This document shows positions 5,766 to 14,165 of a stretch of 16,691 nucleotides of DNA, in pieces. The stretch comes from JAQXDR01 sp038138625. GTDB lineage: Bacteria > Pseudomonadota > Alphaproteobacteria > Rhodobacterales > Rhodobacteraceae. The notes under the pieces were generated by a model. It was not told the origin of the DNA, did no database searches, and was given only the letters and a program-made list of their open reading frames with translations. The DNA lies in assembly GCA_038138625.1 (NCBI GenBank), contig JAYQEA010000090.1, positions 1 to 16,691 on the forward strand, in the 5' to 3' direction. Within the stretch, counting starts at the first letter, position 1. The number at the start of each line of letters is the position of its first letter. The position numbers and the translations under genes are program-made.

Positions 5766-7553
5766 TCACGGGGTCAAAGGCCATATCATTGGCACGATAA
5801 GCGCAGTCAAAATCCCGGTTGATAGCGTCAAAGGGGTCCCGACCTTTAGAAAGTCTCGAAAATGATATCCACCGGGGCCGTAGATCATCGTATTGGTTTG
5901 GTAGCCAATCGGCGTCGCAAAAGCACAACTGGCCGCAACCATGACAGCAACCACAAAAGGTCTGGGATCATAACCCAAGGTCGCTGCAAGACCGATTGCA
6001 ACTGGCGTGACCACAACAGCAACCGCGTTGTTACTCACCGTTTCAGTCAGAACAGACGTGATCAGATAGACCGACCAGATCAGCAGCACGGGCGGCAAAG
6101 CACCCATCCATGGAACCAGCGCGGCGACCAGCAATGTCACCGCTCCTGAAGCTTGCAGAGCGGTCCCAACAGCCAACATCGCAAAGATCAACGCCAGCAA
6201 ACGACCGTCTACAAAAGAAAAGGCCTCTTCGGCATCAATACAGCGTGTAAGCAAAACCACAGCCACGGCGATCACGGCCAAAGGAAGGATCGGCGCTATA
6301 TTGAACGCCGCCAATCCAACGATACCGGCCAAGGACGCCAGAGCAATCGGCGCATGTCCCCGTCGAAACGCCCGCACCTTGGGCCGGGCAACATCTACCA
6401 ACCCCATATCATCGGCAAGACGTTGGATATCTTCGGGCGCACCTTCAAGCAGCAGCGTATCTCCTGAGCGCACATCCAATTTATCGAGTTGTTGGGCAAA
6501 ATTCCTGTTGCGTCGGTGCACGGCCAGTGGATAGACGCCAAAACGCCGGCGCAATCTCAGGTCTCCCAGACGTCGCCCGATCATCCTGCAGCCCGGGGTG
6601 ATCAATACCTCAACCGTCGTTGTTTCAACTGCCCCCACCTGATCCAGACGTTTCAGTGACTTATTGCGTTGCAAGCTCAAAAGTTCTGTCATGGGCGTCC
6701 GCAGCACCACCCTATCGCCAACCGCAAGCGTTACATTCTTCAAATTCCGGCGCAGAGAAGCATCACCGCGAATCACGTCAATCAGCCGGACACCTTCGCG
6801 TTTGAACAGCTGAACTCCCAAAACCTCGCGACCGACCAGATTGGACTCGGTCGGGATCACGGCTTCGGTGAAAAATTTCTTACCCGGCGATTGTTTTGAC
6901 AAAAGCGCCGCCATGGAGGTCCTGTCTGGCAAAAGCACCGGTCCAAAGCACCACAGATACAGCATGCCCCAAGCAACCAAAATAACCGCGAGAGGTGTGA
7001 CTTCAAAGATCGTGAAGGGCTCCATCCCCTGCCCGCGGGCAACCCCATCGACCAATAAATTGGTTGAGGTCCCGATCAATGTGGTTGTTCCTCCCAAAAT
7101 CGCCGCATAACTGAGCGGTATCAACAACCGCGAGGGTGCCAACCCCAACTGCTTTGCGATCTGCACAAATACGGGCAACAAAACGACGACAACGGGCGTG
7201 TTGTTCATAAAAGCCGAGGCAAAAATGACTGCCAATAAAAGCCCGGCGATGGCCAGCCGTGGGCGAATTGCAACCTGAGCCTGGGCAAATCGTGTCAATG
7301 CATCCAAAGCACCTGTGCGGACCAACGCCCCCATGACGATAAACATGGACGCAATGGTCCAAGGTGCAGGGTTCGATAAAACCTGTAACCCTGCACCATA
7401 TGGCAAGGTTCCCGTCACCAAAAGCAAAGCGACACCACCAATCGCCACCACTTCGGTCGGAAAGGATTCGCGCACAAAAAGAATGAACATCATCGCCAAA
7501 GTGACAATCGCGATGAAGGCATGCAGATGTTCAGAAAATATCGTCTGCGTCAT
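5766..7553 (-). CDS. SLC13/DASS-type anion transporter with two RCK_C (TrkA_C) domains
   Basis: The 595-residue membrane protein has an N-terminal membrane half (about 10-205), a soluble insert, and a C-terminal membrane half (about 400-592). The repeated hairpin motifs of the divalent-anion:sodium symporter fold are visible: MNNTPVVVVLLP at 116-127 with GTSTNLL at 161-167, and ETVSNNAVAVVVTP at 504-517 with GYQTNTMIYGPGGY at 550-563. The insert appears to hold two TrkA_C/RCK_C domains at roughly 228-295 and 311-386, each ending in a GD-V-L strand pattern (GDRVVLR, GDTLLLE). This architecture occurs in bacterial and algal transporters, some linked to sulfate uptake. The substrate here cannot be told from sequence. 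The ATG at 7553 has AAGG at 7561-7564, and the gene lies 63 bases after the EamA gene in the same run. Confidence 0.9.
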   Translation of the reverse strand: MTQTIFSEHLHAFIAIVTLAMMFILFVRESFPTEVVAIGGVALLLVTGTLPYGAGLQVLSNPAPWTIASMFIVMGALVRTGALDALTRFAQAQVAIRPRLAIAGLLLAVIFASAFMNNTPVVVVLLPVFVQIAKQLGLAPSRLLIPLSYAAILGGTTTLIGTSTNLLVDGVARGQGMEPFTIFEVTPLAVILVAWGMLYLWCFGPVLLPDRTSMAALLSKQSPGKKFFTEAVIPTESNLVGREVLGVQLFKREGVRLIDVIRGDASLRRNLKNVTLAVGDRVVLRTPMTELLSLQRNKSLKRLDQVGAVETTTVEVLITPGCRMIGRRLGDLRLRRRFGVYPLAVHRRNRNFAQQLDKLDVRSGDTLLLEGAPEDIQRLADDMGLVDVARPKVRAFRRGHAPIALASLAGIVGLAAFNIAPILPLAVIAVAVVLLTRCIDAEEAFSFVDGRLLALIFAMLAVGTALQASGAVTLLVAALVPWMGALPPVLLIWSVYLITSVLTETVSNNAVAVVVTPVAIGLAATLGYDPRPFVVAVMVAASCAFATPIGYQTNTMIYGPGGYHFRDFLKVGTPLTLSTGILTALIVPMIWPLTP

Positions 7554-7616
7554 GAGTAAACCTTAAAAAACAGAACGCTCAGACACAATCTTGTCCGTGT
7601 CACATCCTATATCGAG

Positions 7617-8558
7617 TCACGTTTCACCGGTGTTGTCATGTCCCTGCATGGCAACCGCAGCAAGCGCCTCGCGCGGGCGGGGTTGAACGCAGAAAAGCCC
7701 GAACAGCATAACGGCCAACGCCACCAATACCAGCGGCGGTAAGACTTCACCTAGGATCACCCAAGCCCAAAAAACGCCGAACAACGTGACCAAATATCCG
7801 ACTTGCGATGCAAAAACGGCCCCTGCCCGGCCCAATAGCCAGACATAGGTGGAATAGGTAAACACGTGGATCAATATGCTTAATGCAAATGCAGATTTTG
7901 GTAGATCATAAGGCGGTAGCGGAGATATCCAGTCTCCAGACTCCAACATAGCAGGCAGAACCAAAACAGTTCCAAGGATTGAGGCACCGCAAAGCGCCGA
8001 GATAGCATCCAGTTCTCCTAACCCACGGCTGGCGACATAATTGCCCTCGATCGCGTAGCATAGCGAACTTGACAGGGCGACGAGCACCCAAACCACAGAA
8101 GCCGCGCCCGAAACATCACCAAGACCATCTGAAAAGGTCAACATGGCCACGCCGACCAATCCCAATCCAAGCCCCAAAACTCGTTTGGGTTCAAAGCGAT
8201 CCAAACCCAGCGTCGCTGCAATCGGCAGGGTCAACATGGGCACTGTGCTGATGAGGATAGACATTATTGATGACGGCAGATGATCCACCGCTGTAAATGC
8301 GGCAAAACTGGGGATCACCGAGCCAAACAATGCGATCATAACATACCGCTCTAGCGCCGCGGCCGTCAGCGGGATCATGCGGCCCCGCATCAATAAATAT
8401 GCTGAAAAGCAGATTGCCATCAAAGCGGACTGCCAGAATAACAAGCCATACAAAGGCAGCCCGGCCTCGACCGCAATTTTATACAGGGGTGGCGTGGCAC
8501 CCCACATTGCGCCCATCCCGATCAGGATAAAAAACAGCGACGCCACAGTTCGGGTCAT
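7617..8558 (-). CDS. EamA/DMT-family transporter (drug/metabolite exporter type)
   Basis: The 313-residue hydrophobic protein has about ten membrane helices arranged as two EamA repeats. The first runs from the start to about residue 145 and contains the WGATPPLYK segment after helix 1 and a P-rich helix end at VPMLTLPIA. The second runs from about 155 to 290 and ends in GEVLPPLVLVALAVMLFG, the usual C-terminal EamA helix pair. The tail after about residue 293 is soluble. Family members export amino acids, nucleobases or other small metabolites, and the substrate cannot be predicted. The start codon overlaps the stop of the upstream metallophosphoesterase gene (ATGA, 8555-8558), so the two are coupled. 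It is followed after 63 bases by another transporter. Confidence 0.9.
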   Translation of the reverse strand: MTRTVASLFFILIGMGAMWGATPPLYKIAVEAGLPLYGLLFWQSALMAICFSAYLLMRGRMIPLTAAALERYVMIALFGSVIPSFAAFTAVDHLPSSIMSILISTVPMLTLPIAATLGLDRFEPKRVLGLGLGLVGVAMLTFSDGLGDVSGAASVVWVLVALSSSLCYAIEGNYVASRGLGELDAISALCGASILGTVLVLPAMLESGDWISPLPPYDLPKSAFALSILIHVFTYSTYVWLLGRAGAVFASQVGYLVTLFGVFWAWVILGEVLPPLVLVALAVMLFGLFCVQPRPREALAAVAMQGHDNTGET

Positions 8559-9367
8559 GGAGCCGCCTGTTGCAGTCGACCACCATTGCGCACCATACGA
8601 ACCTGTACTGCGCGGCCTGTGCGATCATCGGTCTCGACAAACACACCTGACAGTGTGGCATCACCATCAGCCGGAATGAAACGCGTCTTGGTCATACCGG
8701 TCACAAAGCGTCGCATCGGTTCGGTTTTTTCCATGCCAATCACAGACAGGTAGTCACCGCACATACCCGCGTCAGATTGAAATGCGGTCCCGCCGGGCAA
8801 GATCTGGGTGTCGGCCGTCGGCACATGGGTGTGCGTTCCAACGACAAGACTGGCGCGCCCGTCACAAAAATGACCCATACCCATCTTTTCACTGGTCGCC
8901 TCGCAGTGCACATCCACAATAATTGCCTGTGCCTGCCCCCCCAAGGGATGTCGTCGTAGCACCTGATCTACCGCAGAAAATGGATCATCAAAAGGGCGTT
9001 TCATGAACACCTGACCAAGCACCTGACACACCAAGACCTTACGCCCGCGTCGATCCGAAAATAGTCCCGCCCCTCGTCCCGGCGCCGTTTTGGCATAATT
9101 CACAGGCCGGATAATCCGCGGCTCACCCTCGATATAGCTCAGCATCGATTTCTGATCGAACGCGTGATCACCCAAGGTGACCACATCTGCGCCGGCCTCA
9201 AACAACAGCTTTGCATGATCATCAGACAGGCCCATGCCGTTTGATGCATTCTCGCCATTCACGACGACGAAATCCAGTCTCCAGTCCTGTCGCAGCTGCG
9301 GCAGGGTTTCGCTGATCGCCCGCCGGCCTGCGCGGCCCATCACATCACCAAGGAATAAAATACGCAT
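8555..9367 (-). CDS. YmdB-like metallophosphoesterase (TIGR00282 family)
   Basis: The 270-residue protein belongs to the calcineurin-like phosphoesterase group that includes B. subtilis YmdB, which hydrolyses cyclic nucleotides and affects RNA turnover and development in that species. Metal-ligand motifs are in order: GDVMGRAGR at 7-15 (Asp8), VNGENA at 36-41 (Glu39, Asn40), GDHAFDQ at 66-72, VDVHCEATSEK at 151-161 (His154) and GTHTHVPTAD at 177-186 (His179, His181). The usual GNH motif is GDH here (Asp67), a change I believe is common in alphaproteobacterial members. The length is normal. The ATG at 9367 has an AAGG-type ribosome site, 39 bases after the cyclo-ligase stop, and the stop overlaps the next gene. 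The physiological substrate is unknown. Confidence 0.92.
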   Translation of the reverse strand: MRILFLGDVMGRAGRRAISETLPQLRQDWRLDFVVVNGENASNGMGLSDDHAKLLFEAGADVVTLGDHAFDQKSMLSYIEGEPRIIRPVNYAKTAPGRGAGLFSDRRGRKVLVCQVLGQVFMKRPFDDPFSAVDQVLRRHPLGGQAQAIIVDVHCEATSEKMGMGHFCDGRASLVVGTHTHVPTADTQILPGGTAFQSDAGMCGDYLSVIGMEKTEPMRRFVTGMTKTRFIPADGDATLSGVFVETDDRTGRAVQVRMVRNGGRLQQAAP

Positions 9368-9406
9368 GTAACGGCCTTACCTAAGCGCGGGCGTGATTCC
9401 CAGCCC

Positions 9407-9958
9407 TTAGGATGGTGTGATCACGCCGGTCTCTGTGACAATCAGATCCAAGGGTTGATCTGTGGGCTCTAACGGGATGTCGTTGTCCTCTTGCGCGGCA
9501 TAGGCAAAACCGACAGCCAGCGTTTCTGCTTTGGACCGCAAACCTTCAAGTGTGCGATCATAGAAACCACCGCCATACCCCAACCGTCCGCCCGATCTTG
9601 AAAACGCGACCAACGGCACGATCACCACCTGAGGGCGGACCAAATGTTCTTCGGCGGGCACAGATGCGCCAAAAGGGCCTGCGACCAAAGCCGCATCTGG
9701 GTGCCAGCGTGAGAAGACCAAAGCCTCGCCCTGTGCGCGGATCACCGGAACAGCCACAGGACCATGATGCCGCGCCATAACAGCCAAAGGGTCAATCTCG
9801 GTGCGGATGGGCATATATCCGGCCAGCGTTTTGCCACGATGGTCTTGCAACACTTCGTCCAGAAACCGCCATGGCATAGATCCACGCGATGCATGCGCCA
9901 GCTTGCGCCGTGCAAAGGCAGTCCGGCGTGCAGCCAGCTTTCGATCTTCCAAAGTCAT
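9407..9958 (-). CDS. 5-formyltetrahydrofolate cyclo-ligase
   Basis: The 183-residue protein fits 5-formyltetrahydrofolate cyclo-ligase (5,10-methenyltetrahydrofolate synthetase), which uses ATP to return 5-formyl-THF to the one-carbon pool. Evidence is the N-terminal basic helix with KLAARRTAFARRKLA, the substrate segment AGYMPIRTEIDP at 46-57, the hallmark GRLGYGGGFYDR at 124-135 (ATP-binding) and the closing DQPLDLIVTETGVI at 167-180. I start at ATG 9958, which overlaps the mgtE stop by four bases. A TTG four codons upstream would be an alternative but lacks support. It is coupled to mgtE upstream and sits 39 bases before the metallophosphoesterase gene. E. coli homologues are called ygfA/fau; I leave the symbol blank. 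Confidence 0.94.
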   Translation of the reverse strand: MTLEDRKLAARRTAFARRKLAHASRGSMPWRFLDEVLQDHRGKTLAGYMPIRTEIDPLAVMARHHGPVAVPVIRAQGEALVFSRWHPDAALVAGPFGASVPAEEHLVRPQVVIVPLVAFSRSGGRLGYGGGFYDRTLEGLRSKAETLAVGFAYAAQEDNDIPLEPTDQPLDLIVTETGVITPS

Positions 9959-11334
9959 AGTAACATCCAAACAGCCAACCCGAGAAACGCCAAAAATCCA
10001 ACCACATCCGTTACGGTCGTCACAAAGGCCCCCGAGGCCAGCGCGGGATCTATTCGCATCTTTTCAAGCGTCACGGGGATAATGGTTCCGGCAAGCCCGG
10101 CAACCACAAGATTGATCACCATGGCCAATCCGATCACATATCCCAAGGCAGGTGATCCAAACCAAATCAGTCCAATAATTCCCATAACAATGGCAAACAG
10201 GACCCCGTTAAGCAGACCCACAACCGCCTCGCGCCGGATCACCCTCCAAAGGTTTGCCGCCGTCAGATCCTTTGTGGCCAGCGCACGCACAGCAACGGTC
10301 AGACTTTGTGTTCCCGCATTTCCCCCCATCGACGCCACAATTGGCATCAAGATGGCCAAGGCCACAATCTGCGCGAGCGCCTCTTCGAACTGCGCTATGA
10401 CAAGCGATGCGACTACGGATGTCAGAAGATTCACAGCAAGCCAAGGAAAACGCTGGCGCGTGGTCCCCAGCACACTGTCTGAAAGGCTGGAGTCCTCACC
10501 CACCCCGGCAAGACGCAAGATATCCTCTTCATGCTCGTCATCCAGAACCGCCATTGCATCATCAATCGTGATGACGCCAACAAGACGTTCGTTGGCATCA
10601 ACAACCGGCGCCGAGATCAAATGATATTGGTTAAACGCATATGCCACCTCGCCCTCGTCGATCACGACGGGAAATATATGAAACACATCCTCTTTAAGAT
10701 CCCTAAGAGGCACCTCGCGCCGCGATGACATAAGCTTGCCCAAGGTGACATTTCCCACAGGACGGAGCCGTGGATCCACCATAACGACGTGATAGAATTG
10801 CTCTGGCAGCTTTTCAGATGTGCGCAAAAAATCAATCGCATCACCGACGCACCAATGCTCGGGCGCCATCACCACCTCACGCTGCATAAGACGGCCAGCG
10901 GAATATTCCGGATAGGTCAACGACTGCTCGACCGCGACCCTGTCGCTGCGATCAAGCGCATCAAGAACCTTGTCGGCCTGTGCCTTGTCCAGATCTTCGA
11001 CCAGATCGACAACATCGTCCGTTTCCAGATCCCGCACCGCATCTGCCAAAACGGCTGGCGTCAGAACGGAAACGATTTCTTCGCGTAGGGTATCATCAAG
11101 TTCGGACAGAATTTCACCGTCAAACTTTTGACCATAAAGCTTGACGAGGCGTGCACGCTCATAGGCGTTGATCTGCTCCAAAAGATCCGCAATATCGGCA
11201 GGATGCATGGGTTCCATTAAGGATTGCAATTGTGCGCGATCATGCGTGTCCACCGCCAATAGCACCGCGGCCACCGTGTTGCGGCCCAGTTCATAAGTGC
11301 GATCGTCGGCAGGGATCGAGGCGTCTTGGGTCAT
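9955..11334 (-). CDS. mgtE: Magnesium transporter MgtE
   Basis: The 459-residue protein has the complete MgtE layout. A superhelical N domain (about 35-140) contains the HPADIADLLEQI repeat start. Two CBS domains follow at about 150-205 and 215-270, the second ending VGVITIDDAMAVL. A linker helix and a five-helix membrane domain span about 296-458. The pore signature PIVASMGGNAGTQS is at 331-344, and the conserved acidic stretch IDPALASGAFVTTVTD is at 428-443. MgtE is a Mg2+-selective dimeric channel gated by cytosolic Mg2+ binding to the N and CBS domains. The start at 11334 has only a weak ribosome site. It is the first gene of the minus-strand run, divergent from guaD across 130 bases. I see no M-box-like element in that short leader. 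Confidence 0.96.
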   Translation of the reverse strand: MTQDASIPADDRTYELGRNTVAAVLLAVDTHDRAQLQSLMEPMHPADIADLLEQINAYERARLVKLYGQKFDGEILSELDDTLREEIVSVLTPAVLADAVRDLETDDVVDLVEDLDKAQADKVLDALDRSDRVAVEQSLTYPEYSAGRLMQREVVMAPEHWCVGDAIDFLRTSEKLPEQFYHVVMVDPRLRPVGNVTLGKLMSSRREVPLRDLKEDVFHIFPVVIDEGEVAYAFNQYHLISAPVVDANERLVGVITIDDAMAVLDDEHEEDILRLAGVGEDSSLSDSVLGTTRQRFPWLAVNLLTSVVASLVIAQFEEALAQIVALAILMPIVASMGGNAGTQSLTVAVRALATKDLTAANLWRVIRREAVVGLLNGVLFAIVMGIIGLIWFGSPALGYVIGLAMVINLVVAGLAGTIIPVTLEKMRIDPALASGAFVTTVTDVVGFLAFLGLAVWMLL

Positions 11335-11464
11335 GGCGGGCTCTGTCTTTTGTGGCTGTTCTCTTTTTTACAAAATCTCCATACAGAACGACAGGGCTTG
11401 TTGCCGAACAATTTACCTATAACGGGCACCGACCAAGGGTGGCCAAAATCAATCTGGAGGCCAA
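11335..11464. promoter_or_regulatory. Divergent control region between mgtE and guaD
   Basis: These 130 bases must carry promoters for both mgtE (minus) and guaD (plus). TATAAC at 11418-11423 is a fair -10 for guaD (42 bases before its start), but no matching -35 is found at normal spacing. GGAGG at 11456-11460 is the guaD ribosome site. No clear minus-strand promoter, riboswitch or terminator is visible. Confidence 0.4.
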
Positions 11465-12781
11465 ATGTCCCAAGAGCTTTTGACCGGTCATGTCCTGCGC
11501 ACGTATGGATCACCTTTTGAACAGGACCCAACTGATGCAGTTCAGATTGATACTGCCGGCGGCGTTTTGATCGAGTCCGGAAAGATCAAAGATGTAGGTA
11601 CTGCATCAGATCTACGCGCCTCTTTTCCGCACGCCAAATTAACAGATTTGGGAAACCACCTGATTTTGCCGGGGTTCGTGGATGCCCATGTACATTATCC
11701 GCAGACAGCCATTATCGCCAGTTGGGGAAAGCGGCTGATCGACTGGCTGAACACATATACGTTTCCCGAAGAAAGCAGATTTTCCGATCCCGTGTATGCC
11801 CGAGAAATTGCCAGCAGATATCTGGATCTGACCCTTGCGCATGGCACAACCACCGTTTGCAGCTACGGCACCATCCATTCCCAAAGCGTCGATGCCTTTA
11901 TGAACGCGGCACGCGCCCGTGGCCTGCGCGCCTATGCAGGGAAAACCTGTATGGACCGGAATGCACCAACATCCCTGCGCGATACCGCGCAAACAGCTTA
12001 TGATGACAGCGCTGCGCTGCTTGCGCGCTGGCATGGCGTGGATCGCTTGGGATACGTCATAACCCCCCGGTTTTCGCCCACTTCTACACCTGCGCAGCTG
12101 GATGCGCTTGGGGCACTTTGGGCTGAAAATCCACATTGTTTGATGCAAACACATCTGAGCGAACAGACAGATGAAATAGCATGGGTAGGCTCGCTTTTCC
12201 CGACGGCCCGCGATTATTTGGATACCTATGAGGCCCACGGTTTACTGGGTGAAAACGGGATCTATGGCCATGCGATCCATCTGACAGCCCGCGAAAAAGA
12301 TCGGCTGGCCGAAACCCGCGCCGCATTGGTACATTGTCCGACCTCCAACACGTTTATTGGGTCAGGATTGTTTGACATGTCGCTGGCACAAACGCTGCGG
12401 GTGGGTCTTGCCACAGACACGGGCGGCGGATCATCATTTTCCATGCTGCGCACCATGGCTGCGGCCTATGAGGTGGCCCAACTGCGCGGCACTGTGCTGC
12501 ATCCGGCGCAATTGTTGTGGCTGGCCACCGAGGGATCTGCACGTGCCCTCAAGGCCGCGCACCAGATCGGATCGCTGAGTGTTGGACTAGAGGCCGATAT
12601 CATCGCGCTGGACCTTGCATCAACACCGGCCATCGCGCAGCGTGTGGCTGAGGCCGAAGATCCTTGGCAGGCAGTCTTTCCAACGATCATGATGGGCGAT
12701 GACCGGGCGGTGTCTAGGCTTTGGATCAAAGGACGCCCTTATAATTTGCAAAACTGTTCATCGGGGGACCAAAACATCTGA
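11465..12781 (+). CDS. guaD: Guanine deaminase
   Basis: The 438-residue amidohydrolase converts guanine to xanthine and ammonia in purine salvage and degradation. The metal-binding motif PGFVDAHVHYPQT at 69-81 gives His75 and His77. HLSEQTDE at 230-237 supplies the next His and the catalytic Glu, HAIHL at 269-273 another His, and LATDTGGGSSFSML at 315-328 the metal/catalytic Asp318. The guanine-specific segments TPRFSPTST (200-208) and CPTSNTFIGSGLF (291-303) separate it from other cyclic deaminases. The start at 11465 has a GGAGG ribosome site four bases upstream. It is transcribed away from mgtE and ends 46 bases from the convergent 8-oxoguanine deaminase-like gene. I see no strong terminator between them. 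Confidence 0.95.
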   Translation: MSQELLTGHVLRTYGSPFEQDPTDAVQIDTAGGVLIESGKIKDVGTASDLRASFPHAKLTDLGNHLILPGFVDAHVHYPQTAIIASWGKRLIDWLNTYTFPEESRFSDPVYAREIASRYLDLTLAHGTTTVCSYGTIHSQSVDAFMNAARARGLRAYAGKTCMDRNAPTSLRDTAQTAYDDSAALLARWHGVDRLGYVITPRFSPTSTPAQLDALGALWAENPHCLMQTHLSEQTDEIAWVGSLFPTARDYLDTYEAHGLLGENGIYGHAIHLTAREKDRLAETRAALVHCPTSNTFIGSGLFDMSLAQTLRVGLATDTGGGSSFSMLRTMAAAYEVAQLRGTVLHPAQLLWLATEGSARALKAAHQIGSLSVGLEADIIALDLASTPAIAQRVAEAEDPWQAVFPTIMMGDDRAVSRLWIKGRPYNLQNCSSGDQNI

Positions 12782-12827
12782 TGCGGTCCCGCGGCGCTCT
12801 TTGCTGCCACCAGACTTTTGAGGATGT

Positions 12828-14165
12828 TCAAACGGATTGCGCCAGTTTTTCTGCAAGTGTTCTTTGCCGTTCCAGCACCCGCGGAAGATCAAGGGTTACC
12901 AATTGGCCATCACGGACGATATGTCGGCCTTCGACGAACAGATCACGGACCCTGCTAGGTCCGGCAAGCGCCAGCGCCGCAGGGTCCCAACTGCCAGCGC
13001 TATCCACGCCGGTTATATCCCAAATGGCCAAATCCGCGCGTTTGCCAACAGCAATCTGGCCGCAATCATCCCTGCCCAACACGTCTGCGCCACCTCGGGT
13101 GGCCAATCGCAAGGCAGATCGCGCCGAAAAGGCATCGCCCCCCCCGAGGACCCGCTGCAACAACATGGCCTGACGCGCCTCGTCCAAAAGATTCCCACGA
13201 TCATTACTGGCGGACCCGTCAACGCCCAAACCGACAGGGACCCCGGCCTTTACCATGGCTTGAACAGGTGCGATGCCTGATCCCAACCGGCAATTCGAAC
13301 ACGGACAATGCGCAACCCCTGTCCTTGTTTTCGAAAATAAATCAATTTCTTGCGAGTCGAGCTTCACGCAATGTGCATGCCAAACATCATCCCCTGTCCA
13401 TCCCAGATCCTCGGCATACTGACCCGGTTTGCATCCAAACTGAGCCAGACTGTAGCGCACATCCTCATCATTTTCAGCCAGATGTGTATGCAAGCGAACC
13501 CCTTTGTCCCGCGCCAACACGGCAGCCTCGCGCATCAAGTCACGACTGACCGAAAAAGGCGAACACGGCGCCACGCCAACCCTGATCATGGCACCCGGTT
13601 TTGGATCGTGAAATGTGTCGATGACCCGGATGCAGTCTTCCAAAATGGCAGCCTCGTCTTCCACCAGACTGTCGGGGGGCAAACCACCCGCAGATCGGCC
13701 AATGCTCATGGCACCCCGCGTCGGATGGAACCGCAGCCCGACCTCTTGCGCGGCCGCAATACTGTCGTCAAGACGCGCGCCATTGGGGTACATATACAAG
13801 TGATCAGAGGTCTGTGTGCATCCGGACAATGCCAGCTCGGCCAATCCGACCTGCGCCGATATGAAAATTTCTTCCGGCCCAAAACGCGCCCAAATCGGGT
13901 ACAAGGTTTCCAACCAATTGAATAAACTGGCATCCTGAGCCCCGGGTACGGCGCGCGTCAATGTCTGATACAGGTGATGGTGGGTATTGATCAGACCAGG
14001 CGTAATGACACAACCAGCAACGTCAACGATGACCGGAGCATCAAGGCAGTGTCCAATTTCGGCAATCATACCACCCGAAAGACGAATATCGGCGTTGACC
14101 AGATCAGAATCGGTGTCGTTCATTGTCAGGATGTGCGCCGCCCCGCGCAGGACAATATCAGTCAT
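12828..14165 (-). CDS. 8-oxoguanine deaminase-like amidohydrolase
   Basis: The 445-residue protein belongs to the amidohydrolase group annotated as 8-oxoguanine deaminase (formerly hydroxydechloroatrazine ethylaminohydrolase-like); characterised members turn 8-oxoguanine into uric acid. Motifs are PGLINTHHHLYQTLTRAVPG at 56-75 (the HxH metal site), HTHLAENDED at 226-235, WHAHCVKL at 262-269 and VGLGVDGSASND at 311-322 with the catalytic Asp316. The segment SLFNWLETLYPIWARFGPEE at 80-99 is very typical of this subgroup. The length is normal. Its start overlaps the stop of the phosphatase-family gene upstream (ATGA, 14162-14165), and its stop faces guaD. Related subgroups deaminate triazines or cytosine-like rings, so substrate assignment is by subgroup resemblance only. 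Confidence 0.85.
   Translation of the reverse strand: MTDIVLRGAAHILTMNDTDSDLVNADIRLSGGMIAEIGHCLDAPVIVDVAGCVITPGLINTHHHLYQTLTRAVPGAQDASLFNWLETLYPIWARFGPEEIFISAQVGLAELALSGCTQTSDHLYMYPNGARLDDSIAAAQEVGLRFHPTRGAMSIGRSAGGLPPDSLVEDEAAILEDCIRVIDTFHDPKPGAMIRVGVAPCSPFSVSRDLMREAAVLARDKGVRLHTHLAENDEDVRYSLAQFGCKPGQYAEDLGWTGDDVWHAHCVKLDSQEIDLFSKTRTGVAHCPCSNCRLGSGIAPVQAMVKAGVPVGLGVDGSASNDRGNLLDEARQAMLLQRVLGGGDAFSARSALRLATRGGADVLGRDDCGQIAVGKRADLAIWDITGVDSAGSWDPAALALAGPSRVRDLFVEGRHIVRDGQLVTLDLPRVLERQRTLAEKLAQSV

Noticed and set aside
9959..9970. TTG start four codons upstream for the cyclo-ligase
   Set aside because: ATG 9958 makes the ATGA overlap with mgtE that is typical of this genome; TTG is less likely.
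9764..10624. 286-codon plus-strand open frame opposite the cyclo-ligase and mgtE genes
   Set aside because: It is a low-complexity shadow of two well-supported minus-strand genes, rich in Ser, Thr, Ala and Arg, with no recognisable domain.
11335..11400. Possible magnesium riboswitch (M-box) before mgtE
   Set aside because: The leader is too short and lacks the conserved M-box pairing; none could be drawn by eye.
12782..12827. Terminator between guaD and the 8-oxoguanine deaminase gene
   Set aside because: Only very short GC pairings such as GCGG/CCGC with tiny loops are present, without T tracts.
13350..13925. 191-codon plus-strand open frame opposite the 8-oxoguanine deaminase gene
   Set aside because: It lies entirely antisense to a gene with intact catalytic motifs, and its translation shows no family pattern.
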